A DNA stretch of 43,949 nucleotides from Ruegeria sp. HKCCD8929 (GTDB taxonomy: Bacteria > Pseudomonadota > Alphaproteobacteria > Rhodobacterales > Rhodobacteraceae). The position numbers were made by a program, and so were the translations under genes. Location: contig NZ_WPZY01000027.1 of NCBI RefSeq assembly GCF_013031405.1, positions 1 through 43,949 on the forward strand, given 5' to 3'. Shown piece after piece: positions 16,563 through 25,383 of this stretch; the first letter of the stretch is position 1; each line of letters opens with the position of its first letter. The notes under the pieces are model-generated. The model was not told where the DNA came from, did not search any database, and saw only the letters and a program-made list of their open reading frames with translations.

Positions 16563-17326
16563 GTGATGTAACCCTGCATGTCGAAGCGGGCGTTGCCGTC
16601 CTGACGCTGGACAACCCGTCCAAGCTCAATGCGTTGACGATGGGGATGCTCGACACGCTCGGCAATCATCTCGACGCGCTCGAGATACGCACGGATGTTC
16701 GTGGCGTGATCCTGACGGGCGCTGGTGCAAAGGCGTTTTGCTGCGGTGCCGACATCGCGGAATGGGGGCCGCTCACGCCTTCCGAGTTTGCGCGACACTG
16801 GGTCCGCCGGGGCCACCGGGTGTTTGATCGTTTGGCGCGCCTGCATCTGCCGACGATTGCCGCACTGAACGGCCATGCGTTCGGGGGCGGGCTTGAGCTG
16901 GCCAGCGCATGCGATATCCGGGTTGTGGCGCCCACGGCTACTCTTGCCTTGCCCGAGGCACGCGTCGGAGTAGTGCCGGGCTGGTCGGGCACGCAACGCC
17001 TTCTACGGCTGTTGCCGGAACCGGTGGTCAAAGAGATGGCACTTTTTGGCCGCCGCATTTCGGCAGACCGCGCTGCCGCGTTTGGCTATGTCGCCGAAAT
17101 TGCCGACGATGCCTTGTCTTTGGCCCAGGATATCGCCGCACAGCTTTCCGGTCTGTCGCCGCACGCCACCGAAGTCTCCAAGTCGATGATTCACGCGTCT
17201 CAGGGTGAAGACCGCGCCGCCATGGTCGAAGCGCTGGGAGGCGCGGCCATCGCTGCAAGTGAGGATCGGGCCGAAGGCGTCGCAGCATTTTTGAATAAGC
17301 GGCCAGCAGAGTTTTCCGGGCAATGA
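16559..17326 (+). CDS. Enoyl-CoA hydratase/isomerase family protein
   Basis: 255 aa crotonase-fold enzyme. The oxyanion-hole segment is GAGAKAFCCGADI (54-66), followed by GGGLELA (110-116) with Glu113 and LPEARVGVVPG (131-141) with Glu133. These are the two glutamates used by hydratases of this superfamily. Coupling to the CoA-transferase by a 4-nt overlap implies that its substrate is the CoA ester made by that enzyme. Hydration, isomerisation or a retro-reaction are all possible in the superfamily, so the specific reaction is open. Confidence 0.92.
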   Translation: MSDVTLHVEAGVAVLTLDNPSKLNALTMGMLDTLGNHLDALEIRTDVRGVILTGAGAKAFCCGADIAEWGPLTPSEFARHWVRRGHRVFDRLARLHLPTIAALNGHAFGGGLELASACDIRVVAPTATLALPEARVGVVPGWSGTQRLLRLLPEPVVKEMALFGRRISADRAAAFGYVAEIADDALSLAQDIAAQLSGLSPHATEVSKSMIHASQGEDRAAMVEALGGAAIAASEDRAEGVAAFLNKRPAEFSGQ

Positions 17327-17330
17327 CGAC

Positions 17331-18854
17331 ATGAAACAACTGACAATCAATCCATCGATGACAGCAGATTTGCCGGACGTGTTTGAGGGCCGTCATTTCA
17401 TAGACGGGAAATGGCGGGATGGGCGAGAGACGTTCGAACGCGTCTCGCCGTCTCATGCTGTGGTGGTCAGCCGCTCGGCAAAAGGCGGTGTGGCCGAAGC
17501 CGAGGCGGCTATCGAGGCGGCGCGCCGGGCCTTCGATTCCGGCGTCTGGAGCCGCGCGTCAGGGAAGGATCGTGCAACCATCCTGCTCAAGGTTGCCGAA
17601 CTCATTGAGGCCGATGTGGACCGTATCGCGCTCCAGGAAACTCTGGAAAGCGGCAAGCCTATCACGCAGGCGCGCGGTGAGGTGTCCGGGGCCGCCGACT
17701 TGTGGCGCTACGCGGCGTCGCTTGCCCGCAGCACTCATGGCGACAGTCACAACACGCTTGGCGACGACATGTTGGGAGTGGTGCTGAAAGAGCCGATTGG
17801 CGTGGTGTCGATCATAACCCCGTGGAATTTCCCATTTTGGATTCTCAGCCAGAAACTGCCTTTTGCACTGGCCGCGGGCTGCACCGTTGTGGTCAAACCA
17901 TCCGAAGTGACGCCATCATCGACCGTGATGATGGGCGAGTTGCTGGAACAAGCGGGCCTCCCTGCGGGGGTATGCAACATCGTCCTGGGTTTTGGTGATC
18001 CCGTGGGCAGCCTGATGTCGACGCATGATGCGGTTGATATGGTGACCTTCACGGGCTCCACCGCTGTGGGAAAAGCGATCACCAAAGCCTCTGCCGGTAC
18101 ATTGAAAAAGGTCGCGCTGGAGTTGGGGGGCAAGAACGCGCAGGTGATCTTTCCCGATGCAAATCTCGACGATGCCGCGGATGCCGTGGTGTTCGGCGCT
18201 TACTTCAATGTTGGCCAGTGCTGTAATTCATCGAGCCGCCTCATCGTTCACGCAGACATTGCCCAAGACTTTGTGGCCCGTGTTGTGGCATTGTCGCGTG
18301 ATGTGGTCTTTGGAGATCCTTTGAACCCTGACACGCAAGTCGGTGCGATCGTGACGCCGGAACATAACTCAAAGATCGATGGCCATGTTCGGGACGCGGT
18401 GGCCGCCGGGGCAAAGATCGAACTGGGAGGGGGATATCTCGACGTGCCCGGGCTGGGCCGGCAGTTCTATCAACCGACTGTGGTCAGCGGTGTGACGCCC
18501 GACATGGAGATTGCAGGCCACGAGGTCTTTGGGCCCGTACTCAGCGTTCTTGAGTTCAACACCCTTGACGAGGCGGTAACGCTAACAAATGGTACGAGTT
18601 ATGGTCTGTCTGCGGGGGTCTGGAGCGAGAATGTTCATACTTGCCTTGCGTTTGCGCGCCGGGCCGAAGCGGGAACAGTGTGGACCAATACATGGATGGA
18701 CGGGTTTCCGGAACTGGCCTTTGGCGGCGTAAAGCAATCCGGCCAGGGACGAGAAATAGGGCGATATGGGTTTGATGAATTCCTGGAGGTAAAATCGGTG
18801 GTGATGCGCGTCGGGCGCACACGCCCCTCATGGGTAAGATCGCGCGTGGCATGA
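17331..18854 (+). CDS. NAD(P)-dependent aldehyde dehydrogenase
   Basis: 507 aa. Classic ALDH signatures: PWNFP (164-168), the coenzyme motif GSTAVG (242-247), general base Glu264 in LELGGKN, and nucleophile Cys298 in GQCCNSSSR. It converts an aldehyde to the acid, or to an acyl-CoA in some subfamilies. It starts 4 nt after the hydratase stop, so it belongs to the same transcript. It probably oxidises an aldehyde released by a C-C cleavage or by one of the GMC oxidases of the cluster, giving an acid for the CoA-transferase (inference). Confidence 0.93.
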   Translation: MKQLTINPSMTADLPDVFEGRHFIDGKWRDGRETFERVSPSHAVVVSRSAKGGVAEAEAAIEAARRAFDSGVWSRASGKDRATILLKVAELIEADVDRIALQETLESGKPITQARGEVSGAADLWRYAASLARSTHGDSHNTLGDDMLGVVLKEPIGVVSIITPWNFPFWILSQKLPFALAAGCTVVVKPSEVTPSSTVMMGELLEQAGLPAGVCNIVLGFGDPVGSLMSTHDAVDMVTFTGSTAVGKAITKASAGTLKKVALELGGKNAQVIFPDANLDDAADAVVFGAYFNVGQCCNSSSRLIVHADIAQDFVARVVALSRDVVFGDPLNPDTQVGAIVTPEHNSKIDGHVRDAVAAGAKIELGGGYLDVPGLGRQFYQPTVVSGVTPDMEIAGHEVFGPVLSVLEFNTLDEAVTLTNGTSYGLSAGVWSENVHTCLAFARRAEAGTVWTNTWMDGFPELAFGGVKQSGQGREIGRYGFDEFLEVKSVVMRVGRTRPSWVRSRVA

Positions 18855-18894
18855 CGTGCGGGACAAATAAGAACGCAAAAGGGAGGATACCAAC

Positions 18895-20145
18895 ATGCGT
18901 GCAATTCTGAAGACAAAGGCGGCGGTTGTCGGCGCCCTGATGGCTTCGACAACGATGGCGTCAGCCGGTGATGTCGAGGTGCTTCATTGGTGGACATCGG
19001 GCGGTGAGGCGGCCGCGCTCAACGTGTTGAAACAGGACCTTGAAGGGCAGGGTATCGGCTGGACGGACATGCCCGTTGCAGGGGGCGGAGGCGAGCAGGC
19101 GATGACGGTGCTTCGTGCGCGCGTCACCGCCGGCAACGCGCCGACCGCCGTTCAGGGGTTGGGTTTCGACATTCTTGATTGGGGTAATCAGGGGGCGCTT
19201 GCCGACCTGAACGAAGTTGCCGCAAAGGAAGGCTGGGACGAAGTGGTGCCGGACGCGCTCAAGGCCTTTGCCAAGGTTGACGGCAAGTGGGTATCGGCCC
19301 CGGTGAACGTGCATTCCACCAACTGGGTCTGGGCCAACAAAGCGGTTTTGGATGCCAATGGCATTGGCGTGCCGACGAACTGGGAAGAGTTCACTGCGGC
19401 GCTGGATACGCTCAAGGCCGCAGGTATCACACCCATCGCACATGGCGGGCAGGCCTGGCAGGAAGCCACCGTTTTCGATGCCATTGCCATGTCGGTTCTG
19501 GGGCCGGACGGATACAAGGCCGCGTTCATCGACCTTGATGAAGGGACGCTGGGCTCGGACGCGATGAAAGAGGCGTTTGACCGCATGGCGGTGATCCGCG
19601 CCAATGTCGACGACAACTTCTCGGGCCGGGACTGGAACCTTGCTACTGCGATGGTGATCAATGGCGAAGCCGGCTTCCAGATGATGGGGGACTGGGCCAA
19701 GGGCGAGTTCCTGAACGCAGGGAAGGTTCCGGGTGAAGACTTCCTTTGCTTCCGCTTCCCCGGCACGACCGAGCAGGTCACTTTCAACGCGGACCAGTTC
19801 ATGATGTTCGATCAGGGCGGCTCGGTATCGACAGAACAGGCTGCTCTGGCCTCGGCCATTCTGTCCCCATCGTTCCAGTCGGCATTCAATGTCGTGAAAG
19901 GGTCGGTGCCTGCGCGGACCGATGTCAGCGACGCGGACTTTGATGCGTGCGGCAAGCAGGGCATGAAGGATCTTGCGGCCGCTGCGGCCTCGGGCAACCT
20001 CTTTGGTTCCATGGCACATGGACATGCCGCACCCGCGTCCGTGAAGAACGCGATCTATGATGTCGTCACCGCGCATTTCAACGGCGAGTACGACAGCCAG
20101 ACGGCTGTTGAAGAGCTGGTCGACGCGGTTTCGATCGCCAAGTGA
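18895..20145 (+). CDS. Carbohydrate ABC transporter, periplasmic substrate-binding protein
   Basis: 416 aa. The signal peptide ends at Ala24 (ASTTMASA). The mature part begins DVEVLHWWTSGGEA, which is characteristic of the glucose/mannose-type (GtsA-like, family 1 extracellular solute-binding) proteins. Ligand-binding aromatic residues in NVHSTNWVW and GGQAWQEAT fit a pyranose ligand. It has a strong ribosome-binding site (GGGAGG) and a 40-bp gap after the ALDH gene. It delivers a sugar or glycoside to the two permeases encoded next. A strong hairpin follows its stop, which probably raises its expression over that of the membrane components. Confidence 0.93.
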   Translation: MRAILKTKAAVVGALMASTTMASAGDVEVLHWWTSGGEAAALNVLKQDLEGQGIGWTDMPVAGGGGEQAMTVLRARVTAGNAPTAVQGLGFDILDWGNQGALADLNEVAAKEGWDEVVPDALKAFAKVDGKWVSAPVNVHSTNWVWANKAVLDANGIGVPTNWEEFTAALDTLKAAGITPIAHGGQAWQEATVFDAIAMSVLGPDGYKAAFIDLDEGTLGSDAMKEAFDRMAVIRANVDDNFSGRDWNLATAMVINGEAGFQMMGDWAKGEFLNAGKVPGEDFLCFRFPGTTEQVTFNADQFMMFDQGGSVSTEQAALASAILSPSFQSAFNVVKGSVPARTDVSDADFDACGKQGMKDLAAAAASGNLFGSMAHGHAAPASVKNAIYDVVTAHFNGEYDSQTAVEELVDAVSIAK

Positions 20146-20153
20146 TCCTCCCC

Positions 20154-20182
20154 GATGGGGTGGCGGCTTCCGTCGCCCCATC
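20154..20182 (+). promoter_or_regulatory. Intercistronic stem-loop after the binding-protein gene
   Basis: A 13-bp stem with two G-U wobbles and a 3-nt loop (GATGGGGTGGCGG / CCGTCGCCCCATC) begins 9 nt after the stop of the binding-protein gene. There is no T-tract, so it is more likely a 3' stabiliser or partial terminator. Such elements let the binding protein be made in excess over the permeases (known for other sugar ABC operons). Confidence 0.6.
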
Positions 20183-20230
20183 ACCTCTGGCGGCCACTGC
20201 GAAGAAGTAATCTGACGAGGAGGGCGCGTT

Positions 20231-21124
20231 ATGGCTCATTCAGCCGACGCGGATTTCAAGACACGCCTGCAGGCATGGATCCCGAAACTGGTGCTTTCGC
20301 CATCGGTGGCCATGATGCTGGTCTTTGTCTACGGTTTCATCCTGTTTTCGGTTTATCTGTCCTTCACCGACAGCCGCCTGTTGCCCAGTTACGGTTGGGT
20401 GGGGTTCGAGAACTACTCGAAACTCTGGCGCCTCAGCCACTGGGAAATCTCGCTGAAGAACATGGGCATCTTCGCCGCCCTCTACATCTCGATCTGTACG
20501 GCGATCGGCCTGGGGCTGGCCATTTTTCTTGATCAGAAAATCCGGGGTGAGGGCCTGCTGCGCCCGATTTACCTCTATCCCATGGCGTTGAGTTTCATCG
20601 TCACTGGCACCGCGTGGAAGTGGTTTTTGGACCCAGGTATTGGGCTGGAAAACGTGATGCACACCTGGGGCTGGGAAAGCTTCAGGTTCAACTGGATCAA
20701 GGATCGCGACTTTGCCATCTACACCGTCGTTATCGCGGCGGTCTGGCAGACCAGCGGGTTTGTCATGGCCATGTTTCTGGCGGGTCTGAGAGGGATCGAC
20801 AACGAAATCCTAAAAGCGGCGCAGATGGATGGGGCCAGCAACTGGAACCTCTATCGCCGGATCATCATTCCGCAGTTGCGGCCCGCCTTCCTGTCGGCCT
20901 TCGTGATCCTGTCGCACTTGGCGATCAAGACCTTTGACCTGGTCATTGCGTTGACCGGAGGAGGCCCCGGGCGCGCCACGGAGCTTCCTGCGACGTTCAT
21001 GTATTCCTACACGTTCAGCCGGAACCAGATGGGCATTGGCGCGGCGTCAGCCACGATCATGTTGATGACCATCGCGGCGATCATGATCCCATACCTCTAT
21101 TCAGAACTGCGGGAGAAACGCTGA
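20231..21124 (+). CDS. Carbohydrate ABC transporter permease (MalF type)
   Basis: 297 aa with six predicted membrane helices, starting with LVLSPSVAMMLVFVYGFILFS. The EAA loop is EILKAAQMDGASNWNLYRRI, the coupling helix that contacts the ATPase. ATG 20231 follows GAGGAGG by 7 nt. It pairs with the MalG-type permease, whose start overlaps its stop (TGATG). A FLDPGIG segment and the late GGPGRATELPA loop are typical of the CUT1 sugar permeases. Location: inner membrane. Confidence 0.93.
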   Translation: MAHSADADFKTRLQAWIPKLVLSPSVAMMLVFVYGFILFSVYLSFTDSRLLPSYGWVGFENYSKLWRLSHWEISLKNMGIFAALYISICTAIGLGLAIFLDQKIRGEGLLRPIYLYPMALSFIVTGTAWKWFLDPGIGLENVMHTWGWESFRFNWIKDRDFAIYTVVIAAVWQTSGFVMAMFLAGLRGIDNEILKAAQMDGASNWNLYRRIIIPQLRPAFLSAFVILSHLAIKTFDLVIALTGGGPGRATELPATFMYSYTFSRNQMGIGAASATIMLMTIAAIMIPYLYSELREKR

Positions 21125-22005
21125 TGTCCGTTGCTTCTCAGGATACCGCCATCCGAACCGGCCGTGTGACCCGCAAACTGATCTATCTGGTCCTCGTTCT
21201 CTTCGCGCTGTTTTACATGCTGCCGCTTTACGTGATGCTGGTGAATTCGGTTAAGCCGCTCTCGGAAATCACCGGGGGCGGGATGATGAACCTACCGCAG
21301 GCCTTCACGCTTGAACCCTGGGCCAAGGCCTGGTCATCGGCGCAGATCGGTGTGGAGCCCACTGGGCTTGCCCCGTATTTCTGGAACTCAATCAAGATGG
21401 TTGTGCCGGCTGTCGCGGTGTCGACCGTTCTCGGCGCGCTCAACGGCTATGTGCTGACCAAGTGGCGGTTCAAGTATGACACCATCCTCTTCGGCCTCAT
21501 GCTGTTCGCCTGCTTCATCCCGTTTCAGATCGTGCTGATTCCGATGGCACGGATGCTTGGGCTCATGGGGCTTGCGGGCACGACCTGGGGGCTGGCCCTG
21601 GTGCATGTCGTCTACGGTATCGGCTTCACCACGCTCTATTTTCGCAACTACTATGCCGTATTCCCGACCGAGCTGATCCGGGCCGCGCAGATCGACGGAG
21701 CCGGGTTCTTCCAGATCTTCTGGCGCATCCTGCTGCCGTCCTCGGGGCCCATCGCGGTGGTGTCGGTCATCTGGCAGTTCACCAACATCTGGAACGATTT
21801 CCTGTTCGGGGCGTCCTTTGCCGGTGCGGACAGCCAGCCGATGACCGTTGCCCTCAACAACCTCGTGCAAGCCTCGCATGGCGTTAAGGAGTACAACGTT
21901 CATTTCGCCGGCGCGATCCTTGCCGCCATGCCCACTCTGCTCGTCTACATCGTTGCCGGGCGCTATTTCGTCCGCGGCCTGATGGCCGGTTCCGTGAAAG
22001 GATAA
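21124..22005 (+). CDS. Carbohydrate ABC transporter permease (MalG type)
   Basis: 293 aa with six predicted helices. The N-terminal helix YLVLVLFALFYMLPLYVMLVNS is followed by SVKPLSEI, typical of MalG-type subunits. The EAA loop is ELIRAAQIDGAGFFQIFWRI, and the protein ends with a short GRYFVRGLMAGSVKG tail, also characteristic. It begins inside the stop of the MalF-type gene, and the ATPase gene starts 5 nt after it. The two permeases form the heterodimeric channel. Confidence 0.93.
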   Translation: MSVASQDTAIRTGRVTRKLIYLVLVLFALFYMLPLYVMLVNSVKPLSEITGGGMMNLPQAFTLEPWAKAWSSAQIGVEPTGLAPYFWNSIKMVVPAVAVSTVLGALNGYVLTKWRFKYDTILFGLMLFACFIPFQIVLIPMARMLGLMGLAGTTWGLALVHVVYGIGFTTLYFRNYYAVFPTELIRAAQIDGAGFFQIFWRILLPSSGPIAVVSVIWQFTNIWNDFLFGASFAGADSQPMTVALNNLVQASHGVKEYNVHFAGAILAAMPTLLVYIVAGRYFVRGLMAGSVKG

Positions 22006-22010
22006 GACCC

Positions 22011-23123
22011 ATGGGGTTTCTTGATATCGACAACACCACCAAATCCTACGGGTCGGTCGAAGTTCTGCACAAGGTCGACATTTCCATCGAAGAGGGCGAG
22101 TTCCTTGTTCTTGTCGGACCCTCCGGCTGTGGGAAATCGACACTCCTCAACATGATCGCCGGGCTTGAGGAAATCACCAGCGGCGAGATCCGCATCAAGG
22201 ACAATGTGATGAACGGGGTGCACCCGTCCAAACGCAACATTGCCATGGTTTTCCAGAGCTACGCGCTCTACCCGAATATGACCGTCGGCCAGAACATCAC
22301 CTTTGGCCTCGAAATGCATGGGGTTGCCAAGCCCGAGCGGGAAAAGGCGATGCAAGATGTCGCGAGGCTGTTGCAGATCGAGCAATTGCTCGACCGCAAG
22401 CCCGGGCAGCTCTCGGGTGGTCAAAGGCAACGTGTCGCCATGGGGCGCGCGCTTGTCCGCAATCCGGATGTGTTCCTGTTCGACGAACCCCTGTCGAACC
22501 TGGATGCCAAGCTGCGCGTGGACATGCGTACCGAGATCAAGAAGCTGCATCAAAGTCTTGGCACCACCATCGTCTACGTCACCCATGACCAGATCGAAGC
22601 GCTGACGCTGTCCACCCGGATCGCGGTCATGAACGGCGGCTATGTTCAACAACTCGGGACGCCGCAGGAGATTTACGACAAACCCGAGAATATTTTCGTG
22701 GCGACGTTCATGGGGTCTCCGGCAATGAATGTCGTCCCGGCGGTGGTGCGCGTGGATGGTGGCGTGCCGCAGGCCGAGATCGTTCTGTTCGACGGTTCGA
22801 AAGCGCGGCTGCCTTTCAGCCAGCCGAACCTTACGGCCTGGGATGGACGGGATATCCTCCTTGGCATTCGGCCTGAAGCGATCACGGATCATGACAGCGC
22901 CGATCGCAAGTCAGGGAATATTGCGTCTCTGAGCAACCGCATTGTAGTGACCGAACCTGCCGGGTCAGACATGTTCGTGTCGATGCAACTTGGCGGCAAG
23001 GACGTGATTGCCCGAATGCGCTCGGACGCCGATGTTCGAGCGGGGCAGGATTTTGAGTTTGCGGTGAACATGGAAAAGGCCATCGCGTTCGATCCGGAAA
23101 CCGAAGCTCGCATCCAACCGTAA
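22011..23123 (+). CDS. Carbohydrate ABC transporter ATPase (MsmK/UgpC type)
   Basis: 370 aa. Walker A GPSGCGKST (36-44), Q-loop in VFQSYALYP, signature LSGGQ (134-138), Walker B VFLFDEP (154-160) and the H-loop in VYVTHDQIE. The C-terminal ~130 residues form the regulatory MalK-type (TOBE/OB) domain. It energises the importer from the cytoplasmic side. The stop overlaps the start of the first GMC oxidoreductase (TAATG), tying transport directly to the oxidation step. Confidence 0.95.
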   Translation: MGFLDIDNTTKSYGSVEVLHKVDISIEEGEFLVLVGPSGCGKSTLLNMIAGLEEITSGEIRIKDNVMNGVHPSKRNIAMVFQSYALYPNMTVGQNITFGLEMHGVAKPEREKAMQDVARLLQIEQLLDRKPGQLSGGQRQRVAMGRALVRNPDVFLFDEPLSNLDAKLRVDMRTEIKKLHQSLGTTIVYVTHDQIEALTLSTRIAVMNGGYVQQLGTPQEIYDKPENIFVATFMGSPAMNVVPAVVRVDGGVPQAEIVLFDGSKARLPFSQPNLTAWDGRDILLGIRPEAITDHDSADRKSGNIASLSNRIVVTEPAGSDMFVSMQLGGKDVIARMRSDADVRAGQDFEFAVNMEKAIAFDPETEARIQP

Positions 23124-24619
23124 TGCAGCCCGACATTGTCATAATCGGATCGGGGATGGGCGGCGCGACGCTCGCCGCCGCGCTGGCCCCGTCTGGCCGC
23201 AGGATCCTGATCCTGGAGCGCGGAGAAGCCCTGAGGCCGTCCGCAGCCGACCGCAATGCGCAGGCGATATTCGGCGATGGCGTCTTTCGTCCGGATGAGG
23301 AATGGCTTGACGGTGTCGGTCAGCGGTTCAATCCGGGGAACTTCTACAACGTCGGCGGCAATTCGAAGTTTTATGGCGCCGTAATGATCCGGTATCGGGA
23401 ACAGGATTTTGCACCGATCCAGCACGCCGGAGGCAAGACCCCGGGCTGGCCGATTTCTTATCGGCAGTTGGAACCGGACTACCTCGCCGCTGAGCAGCTC
23501 TATCAGGTGCGGGGAAAGGCCGGGGAGGATCCGACCGAGCCCAAGCGGTCCGGCGATTTCTGCCATCCGCCTGTGCCGGACGAGCCCGATATCATTGATC
23601 TGCGCCGGCGTTTGCGTGGCGTCGGGTTAAACCCGGCCTCACTGCCCCTTGCGGTGGATATCGACACCTGGCTTGCCGCCGGTCAGCACCCCTGGGACGG
23701 TCATCCCGATACATGTGGGGGCAAGATGGATGCGGAAACCGTTGGGATCAATTCAGCCCTCGAACATGCAAATGTTGAGCTTATGACCGGTTGCCATGTT
23801 ACCAGTCTGACTTCGGATGCCAGCGGGCACATCACGAACGTTTGCTACACCCGAAACGGAATGCAGGAAACGGTTCAGGCCCCGATTGTCGTCCTGTCCG
23901 CTGGTGCTGTGCAAAGCGCGGCACTGCTGCTGGCATCGGCCAATGACAACTATCCCACAGGTTTGGCGAATCGCTCGGATCAGGTGGGGCGGAATTTCAT
24001 GAACCACAATTGTTCTGCCGTGCTGGCGCTCCATCCATGGCGCAAGAACCGGGCGGTTTATCAGAAAACGCTGATGGTCAATGATTTCTACATCTCTGAT
24101 GGTGGGGGAGGCGCACCGCTGGGCAATATCCAGCTATTGGGCAAAATCTCGGGGCCAATCCTGGCGGCGGTCTCGCCATTGCCACGATGGCTGGCTGGAC
24201 TGATCGCCGCCCGGTCGTTTGATTTCTACGCCATGTCCGAAGACCTGCCCAATCCCGAGAGCCGGGTTACCCTGAGGAACGGCCAGATCACGTTGGACTG
24301 GCAACGTTCGAACTGGGCCGCGCATGAAGCCTTGGTGTCGAAGTTGAAGTCCTGCCTGCGTAAGGCGGGGTTCCCGATTGTCCTGTCGCAGGCCTTCGAC
24401 CGGCGCACCCCGTCGCATCAATGCGGGACGGCACGCATGGGGGACGACCCAAACAGCAGCGTTGTCGACACCTATTGCCGGGCACATGACCATCCGAACC
24501 TCTTTATCGTTGATGCGTCGGTGTTGCCGACCTCGGCGGCGGTCAATCCCGCCCTGACCATTGCCGCGCTGGCCATGCGTGCCGCGCGACACATATCCGA
24601 AACGGAGTTTGCAGCATGA
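23123..24619 (+). CDS. GMC oxidoreductase (glucoside/gluconate dehydrogenase-like)
   Basis: 498 aa. FAD-binding GSGMGG (9-14), a GGNSKFYG segment, and the GMC C-terminal domain with HQCGTARMGDDP followed by the active-site helix VNPALTIAALAMRAA. This form, with a short N-terminal half and NP in the last motif, resembles the pyranose-oxidase/gluconate-2-dehydrogenase/glucoside-3-dehydrogenase branch rather than choline dehydrogenase. There is no Tat or Sec signal, so it should act in the cytoplasm on the imported substrate, or depend on a partner for export. It overlaps the ATPase and SDR genes at both ends. The regiochemistry is unknown. Confidence 0.9.
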   Translation: MQPDIVIIGSGMGGATLAAALAPSGRRILILERGEALRPSAADRNAQAIFGDGVFRPDEEWLDGVGQRFNPGNFYNVGGNSKFYGAVMIRYREQDFAPIQHAGGKTPGWPISYRQLEPDYLAAEQLYQVRGKAGEDPTEPKRSGDFCHPPVPDEPDIIDLRRRLRGVGLNPASLPLAVDIDTWLAAGQHPWDGHPDTCGGKMDAETVGINSALEHANVELMTGCHVTSLTSDASGHITNVCYTRNGMQETVQAPIVVLSAGAVQSAALLLASANDNYPTGLANRSDQVGRNFMNHNCSAVLALHPWRKNRAVYQKTLMVNDFYISDGGGGAPLGNIQLLGKISGPILAAVSPLPRWLAGLIAARSFDFYAMSEDLPNPESRVTLRNGQITLDWQRSNWAAHEALVSKLKSCLRKAGFPIVLSQAFDRRTPSHQCGTARMGDDPNSSVVDTYCRAHDHPNLFIVDASVLPTSAAVNPALTIAALAMRAARHISETEFAA

Positions 24620-25374
24620 CACGGGTTGCGCTTGTCACTGGAGGGCAACAGGGCATCGGCCTGGGTATCGCGCGGCAACTGGCACAGGCCGGGTTTCACG
24701 TGGCCGTCGCCTCGCGTTCGACAGCGGATACCGAGGCGGTCCGCACTGCGCTTGGCGATCTGGGGAACACCGCACGTTATTTCCGGCACGATGTGTCCGA
24801 CATTGATCACATCCCGGTCCTGCTGGATGCGATCGAGGCAGAGATGGGACCGGTGACAACGCTGGTCAACAACGCAGGCGTCGGGGCGCCGGTCCGGGGC
24901 GACTTGCTCGATCTTCTCCCGGAGAACTGGGATTTCGTGCAGAACATCAACCTGCGCGGAGCGTTCTTTTTGGCCCAGGGCGTGGCGCGGCGGATGCTGA
25001 CGCAGCCGACAGACGGCTACCGCTCCATCATCTTCGTCACGTCGGTCAGCGCCACAATGGTCTCCTCCGAGCGTGCCGAATACTGCGTGTCCAAGGCGGG
25101 GGCATCCATGATGTCCGAGCTCTTTGCCGTGCGTCTGGCCCCGCATGACATCGGGGTGTTCGAACTGCGGCCCGGCATCATCTCAACCGAAATGACCGCC
25201 GGGGTGCGCGACAAATACACCTCGCGGATCGAAGGTGGGCTGGTGCCGGCGATGCGATGGGGAGAGCCACAGGATATCGGTGAAATCGCGGTGTCCATGG
25301 CCACCGGTCAAATGCGCTTTGCCAATGGCGCGGCCATTCCCGTCGACGGCGGGCTGTCAATTCCGCGCCTGTAG
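24616..25374 (+). CDS. Short-chain dehydrogenase/reductase
   Basis: 252 aa classical SDR. Cofactor motif TGGQQGIG (8-15), NNAG (85-88), and catalytic Ser (about 143-145), Tyr156 and Lys160 in YCVSK. The C-terminal IPVDGGLSIPRL is typical. It oxidises a secondary alcohol or reduces a ketone with NAD(P). The ATGA overlap with the preceding GMC gene suggests that it acts on the same intermediate, for example reducing a keto-sugar made by the flavoenzyme (inference). Confidence 0.93.
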   Translation: MTRVALVTGGQQGIGLGIARQLAQAGFHVAVASRSTADTEAVRTALGDLGNTARYFRHDVSDIDHIPVLLDAIEAEMGPVTTLVNNAGVGAPVRGDLLDLLPENWDFVQNINLRGAFFLAQGVARRMLTQPTDGYRSIIFVTSVSATMVSSERAEYCVSKAGASMMSELFAVRLAPHDIGVFELRPGIISTEMTAGVRDKYTSRIEGGLVPAMRWGEPQDIGEIAVSMATGQMRFANGAAIPVDGGLSIPRL

Positions 25375-25383
25375 AGACCCGAC

